From NCBI GenBank assembly GCA_011390335.1, contig JAABSO010000031.1, positions 1 to 50,800 of the forward strand: a stretch of DNA of 50,800 bases, written 5' to 3'. The stretch is from Desulfotignum sp. GTDB taxonomy: Bacteria > Desulfobacterota > Desulfobacteria > Desulfobacterales > Desulfobacteraceae. Made by a program: the position numbers and the translations under genes. Shown here in pieces: positions 43,311 through 50,800 of the stretch. The notes under the pieces are model-generated. The model had not been told where the DNA came from. It worked only from the letters and a program-made list of their open reading frames with translations, and made no database searches. Positions within the stretch are counted from its first letter, which is position 1; each line of letters starts with the position of its first letter.

Positions 43311-43319
43311 TGCTATAAT
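43311..43319 (+). promoter_or_regulatory. extended -10 promoter of the rpiR-RACo genes
   Basis: TGCTATAAT, a consensus extended -10, lies 17 bases before the rpiR ATG. No good -35 box is seen at the expected position, which fits an extended -10 or activator-dependent promoter. Confidence 0.55.
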
Positions 43320-43335
43320 TACAAACGGACAATAC

Positions 43336-44199
43336 ATGACAAAACAGCCAGGCTTTCTGCAAACCACCATCCATGAAAAATATGATACCCTGGCTGCCAA
43401 AGGCAGACGTCTGGCAGACTTTGTTTTGTCCAGTCCGGACAAGGCGGTTTTCATGACCACCCGGCAGCTGGCGGCAGCAGTCGGCACCAGTGAGGCAACC
43501 GTGGTCCGGTTTGTACGGCAGCTGGGATTCAGGAACTATGCTGGTTTCATCAACACCCTCCGGGACCTCATTGACCGGGACCTGACCCTGGTGGAAAGGG
43601 GCAGGATGCGCCATCTTGTGGCCGGCAGTGAAGATGCGGAGCTGGACCGCCTCATCAACCAGGATATCCGCAGCATCAGGGCCATGCACAAAAACATTGA
43701 CCCTGCAGCAGTGCAGGCTGTGCGCAGCGTATTGAAATCCGCGCCGGCGGTGTATGTCATGGGCTCCAGGCTGTCTTATTCATCAGCCCACTACATGGGC
43801 TGGACCTTGTCAAAAATACGGGCCAATGTGTACATCCTCAACGGCAGTGACAGAACCAGCATGGACCAGATGGTTTTTGCCCCTAAAGGCGCAGTGGTGG
43901 TGGTCATTGCCACCTCGCGCTATCCCAATGAACTGATCCGCCTGGGCAAAATACCCCGGCGCCGGGAGCTGTGCCAGGTCCTGATCACAGACAGCACATC
44001 CTGTCCCCTGGTCCAGTTCAGCGACCATGTCCTGATCACCCCCCAGAAAAGCATCCCGTTTCTGGGCACCCCGGTGTCCATGATCAGCCTGATCCATTAC
44101 CTGCTCCATACCCTGGCCGCAGATATGGGAGATGAACTGAAACGCCACCAGGAAAAGCTGGACCAGGCCTACCTGGAAAATGATATCTGGTTTAACTGA
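43336..44199 (+). CDS. RpiR/MurR-family transcriptional regulator
   Basis: A 287-residue protein. The N-terminal HTH_6 domain (about 1-80) has KGRRLADFVLSSPDKAVFMTTRQLAAAVGTSEATVVRFVRQLGFRNY-type RpiR sequence. The C-terminal SIS domain (about 125-260) has VYVMGSRLSYSSAHYMGWTL and the GAVVVVIATSRYP strand. RpiR proteins bind phosphosugars or other small phosphorylated ligands with the SIS domain and repress or activate catabolic genes. It is 17 bases upstream of the RACo gene and divergent from MttB copy 3, with candidate operators between. The ligand may be linked to the product of the nearby SIS-domain giant, but this is inference. Confidence 0.93.
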   Translation: MTKQPGFLQTTIHEKYDTLAAKGRRLADFVLSSPDKAVFMTTRQLAAAVGTSEATVVRFVRQLGFRNYAGFINTLRDLIDRDLTLVERGRMRHLVAGSEDAELDRLINQDIRSIRAMHKNIDPAAVQAVRSVLKSAPAVYVMGSRLSYSSAHYMGWTLSKIRANVYILNGSDRTSMDQMVFAPKGAVVVVIATSRYPNELIRLGKIPRRRELCQVLITDSTSCPLVQFSDHVLITPQKSIPFLGTPVSMISLIHYLLHTLAADMGDELKRHQEKLDQAYLENDIWFN

Positions 44200-44216
44200 A
44201 AGGATCTTGTTATCTA

Positions 44217-46046
44217 ATGACAACACCCTGCACTATTATTTTTGAGCCCTTTGGGCGGCGGGTCACCGTGCCGACCGGGACCACCCTGTTTCAGGCCGCC
44301 CTTTCCAAGGGAATACTGGTGCGGTCCGATTGCGGAGAACAAGGTACCTGCGGCAAATGCCGGGTTATGGTGGATCACCCCGAGCGCCTGGCCCCCGGAA
44401 CCGAACAGGAAGAAAAACTGCTGAAGAAAAAAACCCCTGACCACCGGTTGTCCTGCCAGGCCCGGATACTGAAAGGACCGCTGCAGGTCACCATACCGGA
44501 AAACCTGATCCTGGGAAATGAGGTGTTCGGCAAAACCGGGATTAAAGGTCCATTCTCCGTTAATCCGGCAGTGCGCCGTTTTCCCCTTTCGGCAGCCGAT
44601 ATCAAAGCGGCTGCCGGCAAAGGCATATTGAGCCGCACAGAAAAAATCTGCCTGGCGGTGGCAGCAAAATTCTCACACAACATTCGGTTCAATTCCCGGT
44701 TTTCTCTGGCACAACTTTCTGATCCTGATATGTATGACAAGGACCTTACCGTGGTGTTTCAGGAGGATGGCGCTGTAACAGGAGTCTACAAAGGCCTGCA
44801 CCCCACAAGCCTGGGTCTGGCTTTTGATATCGGCACCACCACCATTGCCGCTTACCTGTGTGACATGGCAGAGGGTAAAATTTTGACAGCCAAAGCCATG
44901 GTCAACCCCCAGCGCCGGTATGGAGAAGACGTGATCTCCAGGATAGCAGCCGCCGGCGCAGATACAAACCATCTGGCAGCCCAGCAGCATCTGGCTGTGG
45001 GGGCCATGAATCATCTCATTGATAAGTGCCTGGAAACAGTTGGAAAAAATTCGGCTGCCATTGACAGCATTACCATGGTAGGCAACACCACCATGCAGCA
45101 CCTCATTGCCGGGCTTAATCCCCACACCCTGGGCATCGCCCCCTACCTGCCGGTTCTCCAGAAAGGCCTTGCCACCACTGCGGATGAACTGGGACTCACT
45201 GTTTCTCCGGCGGTTCCGGTGTATATCTTCCCGGTGGTTTCCGGATTTTTAGGGGGAGACATCCTGGCTGCCTGCTTAGGGGACCAGGCCCATATACATG
45301 ATGAAAAAACCCTTATCATTGATATCGGAACCAATGGCGAACTTTTGCTCAGCACCGGCACAAAAATCTGGGCCACCAGCTGTGCAACCGGACCGGCCCT
45401 GGAAGGGGCCCAGATATCCAGCGGGATGCGGGCTGCCACCGGCGCGGTGAGCCGCGTCTGGGTGGAAAACGGCACCATTGCCCATGAAACCATCAACAAC
45501 GCACCGGCCGTGGGCATCTGCGGCTCAGGGGTTATTGATATTCTGGCTGCCATGCGCAGAACCGGTATCATCCGAGAAAATGGCACCTTTGATCCAAAAA
45601 AAGACGGTGTGACCTGTGATGAAAAAGGTTTCGGCCGGGCATTTACCCTGCCGGGCACAACCATCCAGTTTCTTCTCAAGGATGTCCGCCAGGTCCAGCT
45701 GGCCAAGGCTGCCCTGTATGTCGGGATTGAACTTCTTTTGAAAAGGGCCGGGGTCCATGAGGTGGCGCGCACCATTCTCACCGGGGCATTTGGCGCCAAA
45801 TTTGATTGGAAAAATGCCCGGGATATCGGAATGCTGCCCCACAACATCTGCAAAAACGAGATGATCGCAGCAGAAAACCTTGCCGGTACCGGCGCGGTCA
45901 TGGCATTGCTGGACAAAACACACAAAAAGGAAATCCAGAAATTATCCAGACAGGTGCATTTTCTTGATCTGGCTTCCGAACCCGGATTTGTAGACCGGTT
46001 TTCCGCAGCTACCCGGTTTCCATCTCTGGATGCGCACCGGCCGTGA
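44217..46046 (+). CDS. RACo-type reductive activator of corrinoid proteins
   Basis: A 609-residue protein. The N-terminal plant-type [2Fe-2S] ferredoxin domain has Cys39, Cys45, Cys48 and Cys80 (CGEQGTCGKC, then LSC), followed by a linker and a large ASKHA-type ATPase region (DUF4445) starting LGLAFDIGTTTIAAYL with a later DIGTNGELLLST and a GICGSGVIDILAAM segment. RACo proteins use ATP to re-reduce Co(II) corrinoid proteins that have become oxidised, keeping corrinoid methyltransferases active. This matches the three MttB-family genes in the window and supports a corrinoid route for them. The ATG has AAAGGA about 13 bases upstream. Co-transcribed with rpiR. Confidence 0.93.
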   Translation: MTTPCTIIFEPFGRRVTVPTGTTLFQAALSKGILVRSDCGEQGTCGKCRVMVDHPERLAPGTEQEEKLLKKKTPDHRLSCQARILKGPLQVTIPENLILGNEVFGKTGIKGPFSVNPAVRRFPLSAADIKAAAGKGILSRTEKICLAVAAKFSHNIRFNSRFSLAQLSDPDMYDKDLTVVFQEDGAVTGVYKGLHPTSLGLAFDIGTTTIAAYLCDMAEGKILTAKAMVNPQRRYGEDVISRIAAAGADTNHLAAQQHLAVGAMNHLIDKCLETVGKNSAAIDSITMVGNTTMQHLIAGLNPHTLGIAPYLPVLQKGLATTADELGLTVSPAVPVYIFPVVSGFLGGDILAACLGDQAHIHDEKTLIIDIGTNGELLLSTGTKIWATSCATGPALEGAQISSGMRAATGAVSRVWVENGTIAHETINNAPAVGICGSGVIDILAAMRRTGIIRENGTFDPKKDGVTCDEKGFGRAFTLPGTTIQFLLKDVRQVQLAKAALYVGIELLLKRAGVHEVARTILTGAFGAKFDWKNARDIGMLPHNICKNEMIAAENLAGTGAVMALLDKTHKKEIQKLSRQVHFLDLASEPGFVDRFSAATRFPSLDAHRP

Positions 46047-46215
46047 GGTTATCTGTTTTCTGCAGTTTGTTACGAACATATACATGATTTTTTTCGGTTA
46101 ATACACGATTTACCCCATTGCTTTTGCCTGATTTACTGACTAATATCAAAAAATTCATGTACAGGGTGACAGCCAATGCGCAGGTACAGATAAATAAATG
46201 AAAGGAGTCAGACAC

Positions 46216-46791
46216 ATGAAACCCATCAAAACCATTTTATTGATAATATGTGTTTTCTGGATGGCAACCCTTGGATCTGCAGTTTTTGCAGATGACTACA
46301 GCCACACCATCTCAGTATTTAAAAAATCCCCGGTTGTAAATCCGTTTTTTAAAGATGCCTATGGATATGCTGTATTTCCCACAGTGGGAAAGGGCGGCAT
46401 TGTTGTGGGGGGTGCCTTTGGTAAAGGCCGGGTATACCGGCAGGGAATTCTTACCGGTCACGTGACCCTGTCCAAAGTGAGCGTGGGATTCCAGCTGGGG
46501 GGCCAGGCATTTTCCGAAATTATTTTTTTTCAGGACAAACGGGCCTATGATGAATTTACCAGCGGCACATTTGAATTTGATGCATCCGCCTCTGCTGTGG
46601 TGATAACAGCAGGCGCCCAGGCAAAGGCCGGCACAGAAGGCGGAACTGCCAGTGCCAGTGCAGGCCCTGACACGGGAACCCAGGCCAGCTTAGGGTATAG
46701 AAAAGGTGTAGCCGTGTTTGTTCATACCAAGGGGGGCCTGATGTATGAGGCAACCATCGGTGGCCAGAGATTCGATTTTACTCCCCTATAA
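46216..46791 (+). CDS. secreted SYLF-domain (Ysc84-type) protein
   Basis: 191 residues. A signal peptide (MKPIKTILLIICVFWM...SAVFA, cleavage near residue 25) is followed by a SYLF/Ysc84 domain: FFKDAYGYAVFPTVGKGGIVVGGAFGKG, SVGFQLGGQAFSEIIFF and FEFDASASAVVITAGA, ending GLMYEATIGGQRFDF. SYLF domains bind phosphoinositides in eukaryotes; in bacteria the exported forms are of unknown role, perhaps lipid binding at the envelope. The ATG at 46216 is chosen because AAAGGAG precedes it; an upstream in-frame ATG at 46198 has no ribosome site. It converges on the amphi-Trp gene with 11 bases between stops. Confidence 0.9.
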   Translation: MKPIKTILLIICVFWMATLGSAVFADDYSHTISVFKKSPVVNPFFKDAYGYAVFPTVGKGGIVVGGAFGKGRVYRQGILTGHVTLSKVSVGFQLGGQAFSEIIFFQDKRAYDEFTSGTFEFDASASAVVITAGAQAKAGTEGGTASASAGPDTGTQASLGYRKGVAVFVHTKGGLMYEATIGGQRFDFTPL

Positions 46792-46802
46792 AACGTCACA
46801 TT

Positions 46803-47075
46803 TCAGGAAATCAGAGTGGATCCCTGTGAAGCTCCCTCTCCAGGGATCCATTCCAGTTCCACTTCAAACTTCTTTTTCAATCTTGGACCCTGTTCTTCTT
46901 CCAATTTCAGCTGCATTTCCATTGCTGCCGGAAATGTCACAGTAACTTCATTACCCCCCTGTTCAAGGGTCATGGTACCGGCATCAATCTTATCTGCAAT
47001 TAACCGGAGGGTATCGCTGACCTCCCTGGCAGATTTTTTTTCCTCTGTTTTAAATAATATGGTTTCCCGTCCCAT
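46803..47075 (-). CDS. amphi-Trp domain protein
   Basis: A 90-residue protein with the small amphi-Trp domain layout: KKSAREVSDTLRLIADKIDAG (helix), TMTLEQGGNEVTVTFP, then KKKFEVELEWIPGE with the conserved Trp near the end. The family is short, mostly in anaerobes and archaea, with no known function. AAGGAGGT lies seven bases before the ATG. It stands alone, convergent with the SYLF gene and divergent from the cardiolipin synthase gene. Confidence 0.85.
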   Translation of the reverse strand: MGRETILFKTEEKKSAREVSDTLRLIADKIDAGTMTLEQGGNEVTVTFPAAMEMQLKLEEEQGPRLKKKFEVELEWIPGEGASQGSTLIS

Positions 47076-47248
47076 GTGCTACCTCCTTACCAAAAATATA
47101 TGTGTACAGATAAAAATAATCAAAATTTCACATGACCACAAGCTTTTTTGATATTCCTGGTCCGGATTTGTAAACCCAGAACCGGCATCATATTTCTTCT
47201 GTATGCTACCGGGTTGCTATTTTTCAGGGAGTATGGTTCAATTATGGC

Positions 47249-48637
47249 ATGAGTGAGAATGTTTTTTATTTTATCCTGGTACAGAGCACCGCCATCATGT
47301 CCGGCATCCTGGTGCTGGGGGTACTGGGGCATATGGTGTATCAGCGCAGAGAACCCCCCAGCATGATTGCCTGGCTTTTGGCCATCATCCTGCTGCCCTA
47401 TCTTGCCGTGCCCCTGTATTTTATTTTCAGGAGCAGAAAGCTCAAACGCCGGGAAAAAACGGTTTTCAAACTGGCGAAAAAAGGAGAAATCCCGGATCAG
47501 GACGCCACCCGCATTGACATGGTGCTGCGGAACAACGGCATTGCCGGTGCCACCCGGGGCAACCGGTTTTTTTTCTATACCGACGGCGTCAAAGCCTATA
47601 ATATTATTATGGAACAGATATCTTCGGCCCGACAGTCCATTCTCATATCCACCTATGTACTGCGGCCGGACAATGTGGGGCGAAACATTCTGGCTGCGCT
47701 GACAGAAAAAGCGGAAAGCGGGATTCAGGTGAAACTGCTCATCGACTGCATCGGTTCCCTGCCCCTGTATCTGTACCAGCTGCCCCTGCGGAAACTGAAA
47801 AAAGCCGGGGGCCAGGTGGCGTTTTACATGCCCCTTTTGACCCGGCCTTTTCAGAACTATATCAATCTGCGAAACCACCGCAAAATCTTCATCTTTGATG
47901 ACAAAACCGTTCTTTCCGGAGGGATGAACATCACCAGGGAATACATTGGTCCGTCACCCTGCAGGAACCGGTGGCAGGACCTGTTGTTTTTCATCCAGGG
48001 ACCGGCTGTATTCCATTACCTGGAAATTTTTACTGCGGACTGGAACCATACCGCTTCAGACAAACTGGCGCTGCCCGATTTTATGCCGGCAGCCGCCGGT
48101 GACACCAATATCCAGGTGGTGCCCTCAGGCCCGGATATCCAGAATGATGCCCTGTATGAAGCGCTGCTGTCTGCCGTTTTTTCAGCCCAGGAACGCATCT
48201 GGATCGTCACCCCGTATTTTGTACCGGATAAAAGCCTGATGCAGGCCCTGGTCATTGCCTGCCACAGGGGAGTGGATGTCAGGCTCATCACCCCGTCCAG
48301 CTCAAACCATCTTGTTGCCGATCTGAGCCGGTCCGGGTTCATGCGGGATCTTGACAGCAAAGGGGTAAAGGTATGCCTTTATCCCCATGGGATGATACAT
48401 GCCAAAGCCATCCTGTATGACCGCAGGGGTGTGATAATGGGCTCTGCCAATTTTGACCAGCGCAGCCTGTTCCTCAACTATGAAGTGGTGAGTTTCGCCT
48501 ATTCCAGGGTGATCATCGACCAGTGTGAAGAATGGATGGCACAACTCCTGGACAACTGCGAATGCCATATGCCAGCAGCGGCCAGGTGGCGCAGGCTCAG
48601 TGAAAACTTCATGAGCGTATTTGCCCCGCTGCTGTAA
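47249..48637 (+). CDS. cls: cardiolipin synthase (PLD family)
   Basis: A 462-residue protein. Two N-terminal membrane helices (about 5-60, with the PLDNc motif WLLAIILLPYLAVPLYFIF) are followed by two phospholipase D domains with HKD motifs: HRKIFIFDDKTVLSGGMN and HAKAILYDRRGVIMGSANFDQRS. It joins two phosphatidylglycerol molecules, or PG and another head group donor, into cardiolipin at the inner membrane. No strong ribosome site is visible at the expected distance from the ATG at 47249. It is followed 21 bases later by an EEP-family hydrolase gene. Confidence 0.93.
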   Translation: MSENVFYFILVQSTAIMSGILVLGVLGHMVYQRREPPSMIAWLLAIILLPYLAVPLYFIFRSRKLKRREKTVFKLAKKGEIPDQDATRIDMVLRNNGIAGATRGNRFFFYTDGVKAYNIIMEQISSARQSILISTYVLRPDNVGRNILAALTEKAESGIQVKLLIDCIGSLPLYLYQLPLRKLKKAGGQVAFYMPLLTRPFQNYINLRNHRKIFIFDDKTVLSGGMNITREYIGPSPCRNRWQDLLFFIQGPAVFHYLEIFTADWNHTASDKLALPDFMPAAAGDTNIQVVPSGPDIQNDALYEALLSAVFSAQERIWIVTPYFVPDKSLMQALVIACHRGVDVRLITPSSSNHLVADLSRSGFMRDLDSKGVKVCLYPHGMIHAKAILYDRRGVIMGSANFDQRSLFLNYEVVSFAYSRVIIDQCEEWMAQLLDNCECHMPAAARWRRLSENFMSVFAPLL

Positions 48638-48658
48638 CCAGCGATTGTCAAAAAAGCC

Positions 48659-49405
48659 ATGTTTAAACCACATATTCCATTATTGCGGTCCCCATTAATT
48701 CTGGAAAACAAAATCATTCCCTGTGATTTTGGCATTCTGTGCTGGAATGTGCACAAGGAGAACCTGAAACCGGAATTCGACACCATGGTCAGAAACTGGA
48801 TACGCCTTTTTGACATGGATATTCTTTTGTTTCAGGAAGCGGTATTCCCGGACAATCTGTTTTCCGTTGCCGGCCTGTCCTATGCGGCGGCCGCCAACAT
48901 CAGAATCCGAAGGCTTCATTTCGGGGTGCTGACCGCAGCCATGGCTGATATGCACACCAAAACAGATGTCATGTCTTTGGCCAGGGAAACCATGGTTGCA
49001 ACGCGGAAGAATGCCCTTATGACCCGGTACTGGCTCGGTTCCGGGGACCTGCTGCTGGTGGCCAACATCCATGCGGTGAATTTCACATCCCGGGCCTGGT
49101 ATCAATGGGAGTTTTCCCGTCTGCTCAAAACCCTGCAGCACCACCAGGGCCCTTTGATCCTGGCGGGTGACTTCAACTGCTGGAACCGCTCCAGGCAGCA
49201 GCTTCTCAACAACCTGGCCCGGGCTCTCACCCTCCGGCAGGCACGGCCCGGACGACCCGGACTGGTCAAACAGATTTTCGGGTTTGAACTGGACCGCATC
49301 TATTACAGACAATTGACGCTGCAGCATATGGATGCCCTGGAAAACAGGGTGTTTTCCGACCACAACCCGCTTGTGGCAAGATTTTCCTGCAAATCATCTG
49401 TTTGA
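48659..49405 (+). CDS. endonuclease/exonuclease/phosphatase (EEP) family protein
   Basis: A 248-residue protein with the EEP metal motifs in order: FGILCWNVHK (Asn), LLFQEAVF (Glu), LILAGDFNCW (Asp, Asn) and FSDHNPLVARF (Asp-His). Members hydrolyse phosphodiester bonds in nucleic acids, phospholipids or inositol phosphates. With cardiolipin synthase directly upstream, a phospholipid-linked role is possible; the same gene pair is known from other bacteria, but the substrate is not established. No signal peptide is seen, so it is likely cytoplasmic. A strong hairpin terminator follows 30 bases later. Confidence 0.88.
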   Translation: MFKPHIPLLRSPLILENKIIPCDFGILCWNVHKENLKPEFDTMVRNWIRLFDMDILLFQEAVFPDNLFSVAGLSYAAAANIRIRRLHFGVLTAAMADMHTKTDVMSLARETMVATRKNALMTRYWLGSGDLLLVANIHAVNFTSRAWYQWEFSRLLKTLQHHQGPLILAGDFNCWNRSRQQLLNNLARALTLRQARPGRPGLVKQIFGFELDRIYYRQLTLQHMDALENRVFSDHNPLVARFSCKSSV

Positions 49406-49434
49406 TGCCGTACACCGTGTGTCTTTGCAAACAC

Positions 49435-49480
49435 AAAACATCCGGTCCGGGAATATTTCCCGGACCGGATGTTTTTTTTT
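49435..49480. terminator. bidirectional Rho-independent terminator
   Basis: A perfect 19-bp inverted repeat (49435-49453 and 49457-49475) with a 3-base loop, ending in a run of T on the plus strand and with A-rich sequence at the 5' side, so it can act on both strands. It separates the convergent EEP and livF genes. Confidence 0.92.
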
Positions 49481-49510
49481 ATCATTGCATACTGTTTTTG
49501 CTGATGAGAA

Positions 49511-50233
49511 TTATTCGCCCAGATAGGCCTCACGGATTTTGGGGTTTGCGATGAGGTTTTCAGAGGAATCTTCCAGGGTGATCTGCCCTGTTTCCACCAC
49601 ATAGCCCCTGGAGGCTGCCTGAAGGGCCAGGGTAGCATTCTGCTCCACCAGCAGGATGGTAACGCCTTCTTCTTTGTTAATGGTTTTGATAATATCAAAA
49701 ATCTGCTGGATAATAATGGGTGCAAGCCCCAGGGACGGTTCATCCAGCAGCAGGAGCCGGGGTTTGGTCATCAGGGCACGGGCAATGGCCAGCATCTGCT
49801 GCTCACCGCCTGACAGGGTTCCGCCTTCCTGCCGGCTGCGTTCCCCCAGTATGGGAAACAGGTCATAGGCCCGCTGAATATCGCGGTGTATCCCCTCTTT
49901 GTCATTGCGGTGAAATGCTCCCAGGATCAGGTTTTCCTCCACAGACAGCCGGGGGAAAATCCTGCGGCCTTCCGGCACCTGGCACAGCCCCATGGTGGGC
50001 AGTTTTTCCGGCGCCACCTTGTTGATGCGCTCTCCTTCATAAAAAACATCCCCCTTTTCTGCTGTCACAATTCCGCAGATGGTCATGAGAGTGGTGGACT
50101 TACCGGCCCCGTTGGCACCGATAATAGCCACGACCTCTCCGGGCATGACCTTCAGGGAAATGCCTTTCAGCGCTTTAATGGACCCATATCCGGAGTGGAC
50201 GTCTGTGAGTTCAAGAATCGGTTGTTTACCCAT
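49511..50233 (-). CDS. livF: branched-chain amino acid ABC importer ATPase LivF
   Basis: A 240-residue ABC ATPase of the LivF type: VHSGYGSIKALKGIS, Walker A GANGAGKST, the family segment LPTMGLCQVPEGRRIFPRLSVEENL, signature LSGGEQQML, Walker B LLLLDEPSLGLAP and LVEQNA for the switch His region. It powers high-affinity uptake of leucine, isoleucine and valine or related amides. It starts seven bases after the livM stop. The usual livG gene is not between livM and livF; it may lie upstream of livM, outside the window. Confidence 0.95.
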   Translation of the reverse strand: MGKQPILELTDVHSGYGSIKALKGISLKVMPGEVVAIIGANGAGKSTTLMTICGIVTAEKGDVFYEGERINKVAPEKLPTMGLCQVPEGRRIFPRLSVEENLILGAFHRNDKEGIHRDIQRAYDLFPILGERSRQEGGTLSGGEQQMLAIARALMTKPRLLLLDEPSLGLAPIIIQQIFDIIKTINKEEGVTILLVEQNATLALQAASRGYVVETGQITLEDSSENLIANPKIREAYLGE

Positions 50234-50240
50234 GTTATGA

Positions 50241-50800
50241 CTATCCCTCCCTTTCGTCGGATCTGGTTCCCATGCGCTTGGCAGGTATGAGGCCGGCCGG
50301 CCTGAAGAGCATCATAATGACCATGGTGGAACCGAATATCAGCATCCGGTAGCTTTCAAATTCCCGGAACACCTCGGGCAGTACAATCAATGCAAACACG
50401 CCCAGCATGATGCCGGGAATGGATCCCATGCCCCCCAGGACCACCATGCACAGTACCATGGCTGATTCCAGGAAAGTGAAACTCTCCGGGCTCACAAACC
50501 GCATCCGTGCAGCAAAAAAAGCCCCGGCCAGTCCGGCGAAAAATGCGCCCATGATATAGGCCAGCAGCTTATAGATAAAGGTGTTCACCCCCATAAGTTC
50601 AGCCGCGGTTTCATCTTCTCTTATGGATTCCCAGGCACGGCCTGTCCGGGAGATATTCAAATGCCGTATACCATAGGCGGTAAATATTGCCAGGGCCAGT
50701 ACCAGATAGTAGAAAAGATACAATTTCTTCATCCAGAAATGTTCAAATGTCAGCCCGTTTTCAAATACCGGCAGATACATGCCCACGGCATCTATTCCCA
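50241..50800 (-). CDS. livM: branched-chain amino acid ABC permease LivM (partial, N-terminus outside window)
   Basis: The frame is open to the window edge; 185 residues of the C-terminal part are visible. Family features: RTGRAWESIREDETAAELMGVN (the EAA-like coupling loop of LivM), YIMGAFFAGLAGAFFA, and LGGMGSIPGIMLGVFALIVLPEVFR, ending in a short cytoplasmic tail with RPAGLIPAKR. About five hydrophobic segments are present. It forms the importer channel with LivH. Directly followed by livF. Confidence 0.93.
   Translation of the reverse strand, partial: GIDAVGMYLPVFENGLTFEHFWMKKLYLFYYLVLALAIFTAYGIRHLNISRTGRAWESIREDETAAELMGVNTFIYKLLAYIMGAFFAGLAGAFFAARMRFVSPESFTFLESAMVLCMVVLGGMGSIPGIMLGVFALIVLPEVFREFESYRMLIFGSTMVIMMLFRPAGLIPAKRMGTRSDEREG

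Overview
The window looks like chromosomal DNA of an anaerobic sulfate-reducer-type Desulfobacterota, close to the Desulfobacteraceae. This is an inference from gene content: a tungsten-type aldehyde:ferredoxin oxidoreductase, three non-pyrrolysine MttB-family methyltransferases, a RACo-type corrinoid activator, an amphi-Trp protein, a large pyruvate carboxylase and many two-component proteins. Base composition is moderately GC-rich, apart from an AT-rich toxin-antitoxin pair. I saw no rRNA, tRNA, CRISPR array or insertion sequence. No stretch above 300 bases lacks a gene.

Layout. 1-2562 (minus): a K+ channel cut by the window edge, an HtpX protease and a HAD-type nucleotidase. 2798-4207 (plus): a ModF-like twin ABC ATPase whose two halves have decayed in complementary ways. 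4209-13306 (minus): a signalling block. It runs, in transcription order, GlpD, a pseudo-receiver/FapA protein, a ferritin-like protein, a membrane histidine kinase, a CheY-like regulator, an HD-GYP regulator and a membrane diguanylate cyclase.

13578-25656 (plus) is a compact catabolic cluster: AOR, MttB-like methyltransferase, a Tat-exported peptide/nickel-type binding protein, two permeases (one with a ~120-residue extracytoplasmic insert), a fused DppD-DppF ATPase, a class V aminotransferase and an OFA-family MFS carrier. Together they could import, demethylate and oxidise or transaminate an N-methylated compound. 25683-26253 is a BrnT/CopG-like toxin-antitoxin pair with an apparently leaderless promoter. 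26456-33641 holds a YbiI-like zinc finger protein, a PAS-GAF histidine kinase with a Cys-rich tail, and a small ORF-birA-pyc group.

33910-46046 is a second methyltransferase region: an iron-sulfur flavoprotein and MarR regulator, a second MttB homologue, a 1515-residue GlmS-like protein, a third MttB homologue, an RpiR regulator and RACo. The third MttB gene and rpiR-RACo diverge from a promoter region with a matched inverted repeat beside both promoters. No corrinoid protein or corrinoid:tetrahydrofolate methyltransferase is present, so these must be supplied in trans if the MttB proteins are corrinoid enzymes.

46216-50800 holds a SYLF protein, an amphi-Trp protein, cardiolipin synthase with an EEP-family hydrolase, a strong bidirectional terminator, and livF with the end of livM.

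The most unusual item is the 1515-residue GlmS-like protein. Its class II amidotransferase domain is split by about 290 residues, its isomerase His is apparently replaced, and it carries a ~485-residue C-terminal extension of unknown role. It lies beside methyltransferase genes and an RpiR regulator, a family that usually senses phosphosugars.
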